The translations under genes were made by a program, and so were the position numbers. Source: Hirudo medicinalis (Eukaryota; Annelida; Clitellata; Hirudinida; Hirudinidae). Taken from it: a stretch of DNA of 10,252 nucleotides. This document shows positions 1 through 8,336 of the stretch, one piece after another; positions within the stretch are counted from its first letter, which is position 1, and each line of letters begins with the position of its first letter. The stretch covers positions 31,460 to 41,711 of the forward strand of contig MPNW01000554.1 in NCBI GenBank assembly GCA_011800805.1. Direction: 5' to 3'. The notes under the pieces are model-generated. The model did not search any database. It was not told the origin of the DNA and was given only the letters and a program-made list of their open reading frames with translations.

Positions 1-3
1 TGT

Positions 4-14
4 CATCATCATCA

Positions 15-55
<41 letters not shown>

Positions 56-71
56 GTTATTATTATTATTA

Positions 72-106
<35 letters not shown>

Positions 107-155
107 TTATTACTATTATTATCATTACTATTGTTGTTGTTGTTATTGTTATTAT
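4..155. repeat. (ATT)n microsatellite in upstream intron
   Basis: Almost uninterrupted TTA/ATT triplets starting with ATC units at 4-18 and ending with GTT units near 130-150. With 156-213, which is AT-rich and shows nothing else, this is the 3' end of the intron before exon 1. Confidence 0.95.
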
Positions 156-213
156 AAACATTACTAAACAACTCGTTAACATTAAAACATCTTTAACGTT
201 AAGTTAAGTTAAG

Positions 214-407
214 TCCACGACGTTCATGTTAACCAGTTGCTGGAAAACCTGACGAGTTCCCGCAACTCTATGAACGTGGAGCACCTGAAGGAGCTGTCCT
301 CCCACCTGTCTTCGCTCTCCCCCCACTTCCACTCCTCCACCCTGGTCGCGTCTCCTCCCCACGACCTCGAGGATTTCGTGGCCAAAAATGCTTCCCTCGT
401 TGCGAGG
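214..407 (+). CDS. DMD: Exon 1 of window: repeat R9, helices B-C
   Basis: Reads through helix B and the start of helix C of a spectrin repeat; NQLLENL and HLKELSSHL match the corresponding helix of human R9. The frame is open from 213 to the donor AGG|GTAATT at 408. The start is uncertain. The acceptor is either AAG at 211-213 (two bases finish a split codon, then HDVHVNQLLENL) or CAG at 234-236 (phase 0). I prefer 214 because base composition turns GC-rich there and the extra residues fit the helix; 237 would shorten the exon by 23 bases. Out-phase 0. Confidence 0.8.
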
Positions 408-3400
408 GTAATTTTTGATTTCTGCGCTGTTGTTTTCGACTTCTTGTTTTCGATTCATTTTTATTATTATTATTTTTTTGAATTGTTTTTTTTTCTTCTT
501 GTCGCTTGTTAGCGTCACGTTAGCTTGGCAGCGGGACGTTTCAACTGAACGTAATCACATAAATGCCTCGCACGACCTTCTGCTCGGTGAATCGTTTCAA
601 ATACTCACAAATATTACCAACAATCGCACGTATTACATTATATTATGTAAAGTAATTTACAAAGTAAAGCATATTATGCATTTCGAAATTAAATATTTCA
701 AAATTAAACACCGGCATAATTACCTCACAGGCAAAAGAGAGAATGAGAAACCTCGAGGAGGGGATAAATGCAGCTCAGAGCAGAGAGGGTCGAATCATCG
801 ACATGACCCAGTGGATGGCCGAGGTGTCCGCTACCCTGCAGCACCACCTCGAGGCAGACCTGTTGGCCGGCGACGTCCCCGACGAGCACAATGTCAGATC
901 GAATTCTTTGTTGCATGAAAATACATTAAGATTGAAGAGCCTCGTTATGATTATTATTATTATTATTATTATTACATTATGATAATTGCATCTCGTTTCT
1001 AATGTCACTCCGATCACTCTCGCCCGCTACTCTTGACTCCTTCGTTGTCTTTGTCGCAGAGTCTCGTCCAAGAATTTGCAGAGCAAGAAGAATTCCTGGC
1101 CGGCCTGGACAGGGATGTTGGAATCTTCAAGGCAGAGGGGAAGCACGAGGCTGCCGACCGACTCGTGCAACAAATCGAACTGCTCAAGGTTGTCGGAGAT
1201 CGGTTTTCCTTTTCAGATCGAAGTCTTTTGACTTTACGTCGTGTCGTCCGAGAGCATTCCGAGATGAAACGATTGTTAAAAATAATATTAACTCTGTGGC
1301 AATTAGTAATAATAATAAGAACAACAATAACATCAACAATAATAATAACAACAACAACAATAATAATATTAATAATAACAATAATAATAATCAGTAATAA
1401 CAAAGCATGCCACCCAATTCCACAGAAACAATTTGAAGAGGTCAAGCTGAAGCTACTGAGGTTCCAAAAGCCTCCCGACTTTGACTCGAAGATGATCCTC
1501 GTCCGCAGGATCCTCGAGGAGGTCAACGACAGCATCCAGCTGCTTGATGTCGGAGGGACGCACACTGACGAGATCCAGTCCCAGCTGGAACAATACCAGG
1601 TGACTAACTGGATTGTTTTTATTATTATTGTTATTGTTGTTATTATTATTGTTGTTGTTGTTGTTGTTATTATTATTATTGTTGTTATTATTATTATTAT
1701 TATAGTTATTGTTGTTGTTATTATTACTATTATTATTATTATTTTATTTTATTTATTAACAGGAGGTAATATGTGATAAAGTCATTATATTGCATCGACT
1801 GTCTTTTCGTTTACGTTTTCAACGAAAACGAGGACACGAATTTAACGACATCATACGGAAACGATTTGTAGAAAAGGGAAATCACAAGTGCTTTTAAAAT
1901 AATTACCGTAAACTATAATTACTATTAAATAATTTTAAAATAATATTTTATTTCACCAGAAATTCTACAAGAAAATGAGCGAGTTGAAGCCGGACGTGGA
2001 GTACGTGGTGAGGACGGGCAGGCAGGTGGTGGACAAGAAGCAGGTGGAATTCCCAAACAGGTTGAACTCGCAAATCGACGCCATCAAGATGCAGTACAAC
2101 AAGCTCGGCTCGCAGGTTAAACCTTGTGTAGAGACTGCTCGATTGTTTTCTCTCGTAAAAGAAACGATTTTAATTAATTAATTAATTAATTAATTGTCAG
2201 TTAAAAATAACGTTACCTGTTCTAAAGAAATGATATTAATTAATTAATTAATTGATTGTCAGTTAAAAATAATGTTACCTGTTCTAAAGAAATGATTTTA
2301 ATTAATTGATTATTAATTACTAATTACTACATAGTTAACATTTCAACGCATTGTTTCACTGAACCGCTTGATTTGATCACGACCTCTTCCAAGGTCACGA
2401 CGGGGAAGGTGAGCCTGGAGAAGTGCCTGCGACTTTCCAGGAAGATCACGAAGGAGTTGGAAAACATCAGGAACCTCGTGTCGAAGGTCGAAACGAAGTT
2501 CGCTTCGACCTCGGAGAGTCGAGGTTTGGACAGAAGAACTGAAGAGGTGGTGGCCATCGACGTTAGTGGAGTTGTTATGTCGTAGGGGGTGGAGTTAATA
2601 TGCAAATTATGACGGGGTGAATAGATTTATCGGCCTTAAATTATTTAGCCCGAATAAATTATCATGTAAATGTACTTCATTTACATAGCGCCATATGCAT
2701 AGCATCAGAGGCGCTTCTTGTCAACCATTGATATAGCGCTCCTTCCCAAGGGCGCTTGCGGCAGTGCAGGCTGGGTTTCGAACACGACACAATACTCACA
2801 GTCTCGACTGGCAACCTTGCAACTGTAACTTTCTCTCTCCAGTCACTCTTGGCAGAGGCAAACAACAAGAAAGGAATCATTCCAACCCTCAAGGACGCGG
2901 TCGCCCAGTGGGCTCGGATTTCGGCAGAGGGATCGATGAGGGAGCCGTCTGTCGACGTCGCCGAAGTGGAGGAAAAGTTGTCGGCCGCCATCAGACTGCT
3001 CGTCGACAGGAGGAATCAGCTGTCAGCACCCAGGGTGAGAAGTACATTATAATTATATTTATAAATATATAACTAAATATATATATAATATATATAATTA
3101 TATTAATTTATATTATTTTAATTATATTTCTAATTTAATGTGGTTTTTAATTGCAATTATTTTATGTATTATTAATATTTTGTTGATTTTATGCGGTTAA
3201 TTGTGGTCCACAAATTTATGCTCCGATCATGATTTTGTTCGATCGATCATTACTGATAACGATTCTTCATTTTGACATTATAATAAATACTCATAAAGTT
3301 GACGTTTCCAGTTTTAACCTTAGTTGGGATTTATTTAATTTTAATTTTGGATTTAATTTTTAATTTTTGACGATGTCACAGACGTCACACGAATTCACCA

Positions 3401-4062
3401 TTATTGCTATCATTTATGGATTGAAATAAAATGTGATTTATTTTTTTAAATGTCGGGCTTGCCTTTTGGCAGGGAGGAGTCGAAAGCATGCCTTCGACCA
3501 ACACCACGAGGTCGTCGGATTTCTTCGTGTCTCCTTCTCTGCTGACGTCCGTCGACAGGTTCCTCGACAAGATCAAGAATGCCGACGTCGCCGACGTCGA
3601 AGAGCTCAAGGTCTCGACGACACGTCACGTATTGATTACAAATCGAATGGCCGTTAATCGTCGTTACATTATTAAACGAAATTAATTTATTTTAAATCAC
3701 CTTAAGTTGAATTGACGAATCCAATTCTCAATCGAGCGACATTGTTGTTGCATTCAAAACACCTGCAAAATTTCATTCGCACCTGGCGAGGTTCTGCTTT
3801 AAGTTTCGGTTTCTATTTTTATTTTTATTTCTATGTTTATTTCCATTTTTATTTCTATTTTTATTTCTATTTTATTTCTATTTCCATTTTTATTTCTATT
3901 TCCTCCTCAGAAACTGGTTCGTGAAGAAGACAACTTTGAGAACGAGATAAACCTCGAACTCAAGAGGCTTGCCAAGGTGAAGGATGATCGTAAAAGTCAA
4001 GGTGACTTGGAGGTCGCAGAGCAGATATCCAATGTCGTCAACAATTTGCAGGTAAGAAAGTG

Positions 4063-4102
<40 letters not shown>

Positions 4103-4148
4103 GTTGTTGTTGATGTTGTTGTCGTCATTGTTGTTGTTGTTGTTGTTA

Positions 4149-4200
<52 letters not shown>

Positions 4201-6206
4201 AGTAATATTAGTAATAATAATATTTTTTTCTATTAGTACATCTAAATTGGTCAAAGCATATTTATCTAGATCAATGTCTATCTAACAGCTAAAAATATTG
4301 GTATCGTTTACATTTTTATTTTTATCACTATGTTTTATAATTAATACTCAATTTCATAGTCTCGATGGGTGGTCTGCAAGTCGGAACTGAAGACAAAACT
4401 CCAGCAGCAACAGCAGCAGATGGACGGCAACAACACGAGTTCTGGCGAGCTCGTGGACTCCTTCAACTCAGACATCGACAACATCAACTGCTGGCTGGAC
4501 GAGGCCGAGACCAAGGTCGGAAGCGACGGAACGAAAACTGGCAACATGGATGAAGTTCAACTCCAGGTAACTCCACGACATGTGGTCAATCATTCCATTC
4601 TATCGTGCAACATTAGCGTGTAGTTAATTAATTGTTAGCCAGGTAATATTTATTACATGTGTTTGATTTATTATGTAACGTAATTTCTTAAAATACTTCT
4701 ACAACTCCAAAACATCATCAGACCTTGAAGGACCAGGCCCGGCAGAGGAAAGCGGAACTGGAGGTCATCGCCCGAAAGATTCGATCCTCCAAGAATGCTC
4801 AACTCCTCTCGGACACGAGTCCCCTTCTGATGAGAATCAACAGAAGGTTGCAGAAAATTCAGTCTGGCCTTCTGCCACCTTCTTGCCTACCCCCGCCTGC
4901 ATCCGGTTTGAGCTCCCTCGAATCCTCCGAGGAGAGAAGGACCCCGACCTCGGAACTCAGGGTTCAAACCCCACTGGAGAGGCAGATTTTCTTTGACTCA
5001 AATGGGAAACCAGTTTCGACCGCTCTTGATGAAGTCAGGAGGACGCGAAGGACCGACGAAGTCGACAGGAGAGAGGAAGTTTTTGAGACCAATGATGAGA
5101 CCGCCCCTCTCTACAGCAGGGTTGTGAAGCCCTCCAATGATAGAGAAGAGAGAGTCACGAGGGGCGGAGCTGAGGATTTGGTCGGTCACAAGACCAGCAT
5201 TCACCACAAGGACTGGAATATTGCCATGCCCGATGAGCTGGTTCAGGTGGAGCAGCATCATCATCATCATTACCAACCGACGGGCCCAAAGCAAGTCCAG
5301 CCCCCGGCCCAAGTCGTATCGGGTCCGCAGAACAAGGAAAGGTGGGCACGAGATTTGTTTTCGCAGTTTCAAACGTTCTTTCGCGACATGGAAACGACCG
5401 TTTCAGATTCATAACCGGCCTGAACAACTTCATGTCGGTCATCATGGAAAAAGCCAAGCCGCATTCCATATTGATCGGCAGCATGAACGAAATAGACGAG
5501 GCAGTTCAGAAGGAGAAGGTGGGTCTTCATTTATTTGTCGTCATTTTATTTATGTTTATGTTTTTTTTTTGTTTGTTTGTGATTTCTGCAAACCGATTGC
5601 CATCGAGTTTTGTCGATCAGTTTTTTTTTAACCAAACCTAATTTTAACGATCGATCCCTTCAAGACAAAACTCCAGGAGCTCCAGGCGATGATGCCGTCC
5701 ATCAAGACGCTCGTCGGGAAGCTGGAGCTCATGCAACACGACCCCGACTGGAGCCAAAACACGAAGGCATTGAGTTGGTTACAAAGTTACAACAATACGA
5801 ATCATAATTGCATTACGACATTCGTAATTACATTCCAGCCAATCATAAAAGTTAATATTCAGTAATATATTATTATTATTATTATTATTAATCGGCCTAA
5901 ACCATTTAAAGTATGCAATGCTAGTAAGAGGTCACTGACTACAAATTCTAAGCTAAAAGACTGTGTGAGAACTGGGACAAGGCCATGCAGGACATAAAAG
6001 ATCGACAGATGGAACTGGTGGAGATGAAGGACGACGGGCTGAAGTTCGACGAGGAGATCGAGGAGCTCGAGAGGAAGATGAGTCTCTTCAGGAGCAGCAG
6101 CAACAACAACAACAACAACATGCAGGTTTGTCAAGCGACTCCATTGGACTCATTATTTTATTTGTATTTGTCAGTATGTTGTCGTCGTTTTTGTCGTTGG
6201 TGTTGT

Positions 6207-6238
<32 letters not shown>

Positions 6239-6280
6239 ATGTTATTGTTGTTGTGTTGTTGTTGATGTTATTATTATTGA

Positions 6281-6323
<43 letters not shown>

Positions 6324-8305
6324 GACGTTATTATTATTGATGTTGTTGACGTTATTATTATTGATGTTGTTGTTGTTGTTGATGTTATTGTTATTGATAT
6401 TGTTGTTGTGCTGTTGTTGTTCCAAACTCCACAAAGGAAGTCCTTTACAAAAAATGGAACTGACTTAAATGCTGCAAGGAACTCTTCAAAATGATTAAGA
6501 CTGTTAATCACTATCATCATCGCCACCGTCGTGCATCATCACTCTTGTTGTTTCCACTGTTATATCAGTGCAGTTGTCGAACGTAGAGCATTGTCGTTCC
6601 AGTTGAACGACCTCCGCAACCACGTGGAGTCCGTCGACGATCTCTGCCTCAGGCTGGTGAACAAGTACCCGGCAGATGATCCAAAGAAAATCCAGTCCCT
6701 CGTCAACAAAATGAGGAGCAGGTGGCACCAGCTCTCCGGGTTTGTCCTAGCACCAGTTTTTTTTTCCAGCACTTACTTGCGATTAGGTTAACAACTTGTC
6801 GGGGTTTATTTTCTGCATTTGCGCATTTAAGTTAACTTGCTGTACTTATAGTGCTGTACTGCATTGTGCGAATGTTTATCAAGTATTGTATATACAATAT
6901 GTCCCAAAGGAATGAATGACAAGCAATATTTCATCCACACGTTGTGAAGCTCTTACTCTTGCATGCAGGCACGAGACCACCCCTGAGGACGATGCAGAGT
7001 GGAAGTTCAACCTGGACACCAAGGACCTCCAACTGTGGCTCACCCGGGTGGAGTTGATCCTCGGCAACTTGTCCGAGAAGGAAGGCAAAGTGTCCGGAGT
7101 GTCGGAGAGAAACCATTTGAAGACAGCAGCTGAGGTTGGAAACCTGCAGAGCTTCGAGTTGTTCTTGTAGACCAAGCACACTTTGACGTCCTATTGTTTT
7201 TTTTTGTTTTTTTGTTTTTTTTTTAATAAATTGTATTTTTAATAAAAATCGTAATTTATGTTATTTTTTATAAAAAATAGTAATATATGTTATTTTTTTA
7301 TAAAAATCGTAATTTATGTTATTTTTATGAAAATCGTAATTTGTTTTAAAATCTCCAAAGAAGTCCAAAGTCGAATTAAAATTTAATTAGATGCCTGGAT
7401 TTCAAACTATTATTTAGGAATAAAACAATAAAAGTTAAAAAAAATAGAAAAAAATGGCTTCAAACTCCACAGGATTTGAAGAGGGAAGTTGTGGACAAAA
7501 AGGCTTTCATAAAGTCGCTGTCTTCGACAGCCAATCAGATCGTCGACCAGGCCCGAGATCCTGACGCGCCCTCTCAAATTCAGGGTCAAATAAACGACGC
7601 CAGTAGCAGATGGAAGAGGGTCAAGAATGAGCTCGACGACCTCATGTTCGTCTGCTCGTGTTTTACATTTCACCTAAAAATAGATGATTGGAATTTTGAT
7701 AGAGAAGTATATCTTTTCGAGCTGCACTAAATTTTAACCATCCCAAATGATATTTCAATTTCAAGTTTTGGCATCCTCAGCTTGAAACTGTCAGAGCACC
7801 AACAGCAGCAGCACCAACAACAACAACAACAGCAACAACAGCAGCAGAGCTCGATTGGTTTTGAAGTCTCGTCAAGAGATTCGACTCTCAGGAGGAACAA
7901 CCAGAAACTCTTCGAGCAGCTTCTGGCCACCAGGAGCATCGAGGACGCTCTGACCAACCAGCCACCCATCTCGGACGAACTCCACAATGTCAGAGCACAA
8001 AAGGCTGCCTTCCAGGTATTGAATGAGAGGCCATGGCAAATGGTTGAAGGTAGAACAATGATGACGACAACAACATCATCAATAATAATGATAATAATAA
8101 TAATAATAATAATAACAATTATAAAGATCTTGCATTAATTAATACAGTTTATTAAAAAATACAAAAAATAATAATTGGTCACTTCGTCCATGTCACTCGT
8201 CCTCTCAGAGCTTGCTGGACAGGATCAACGATCAGCGGCCTTACGTCTTGTCCACCCTCGAACGAGAGAAGAACTCTGCTGACGACAAAGGTCAGGGTTC
8301 GTCGT

Positions 8306-8336
<31 letters not shown>

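Noticed and set aside
237..300. Translation start of the gene at TTG/ATG near 237-272
   Set aside because: The sequence is the middle of a spectrin repeat; methionines there are internal and the acceptor-like border marks an internal exon.
893..943. Extension of exon 2 to the donor at 944
   Set aside because: Would insert 17 non-conserved residues into the R10 A-B loop; stopping at 892 restores the loop length and joins smoothly to exon 3.
2341..2393. Earlier start of exon 6 (frame open from about 2373)
   Set aside because: The matching segment begins at VTTGK right after TTCCAAG; upstream residues do not match and would disturb the phase-0 junction.
2725..2820. Functional tRNA gene on the - strand
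   Set aside because: Only a B-box-like word is convincing; no cloverleaf with acceptor and anticodon stems can be drawn, so a SINE relic is more likely.
3369..3395. GACGTCAC, a CRE-like word, as an internal promoter for a short dystrophin isoform
   Set aside because: A single short motif in an AT-rich intron, no TATA/initiator arrangement and no first-exon candidate with a start codon nearby.
5137..5631. Alternative frame across exons 11-12 giving a 164-residue protein
   Set aside because: A shadow of the dystrophin frame with erratic composition; it does not keep the spectrin pattern.
6171..6526. Long antisense open frames of Asn/Ile/Thr runs
   Set aside because: They are translations of triplet microsatellites, which lack stop codons in some frames; no protein-like composition. 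The same applies to runs near 1014-1565 and 3997-4254.
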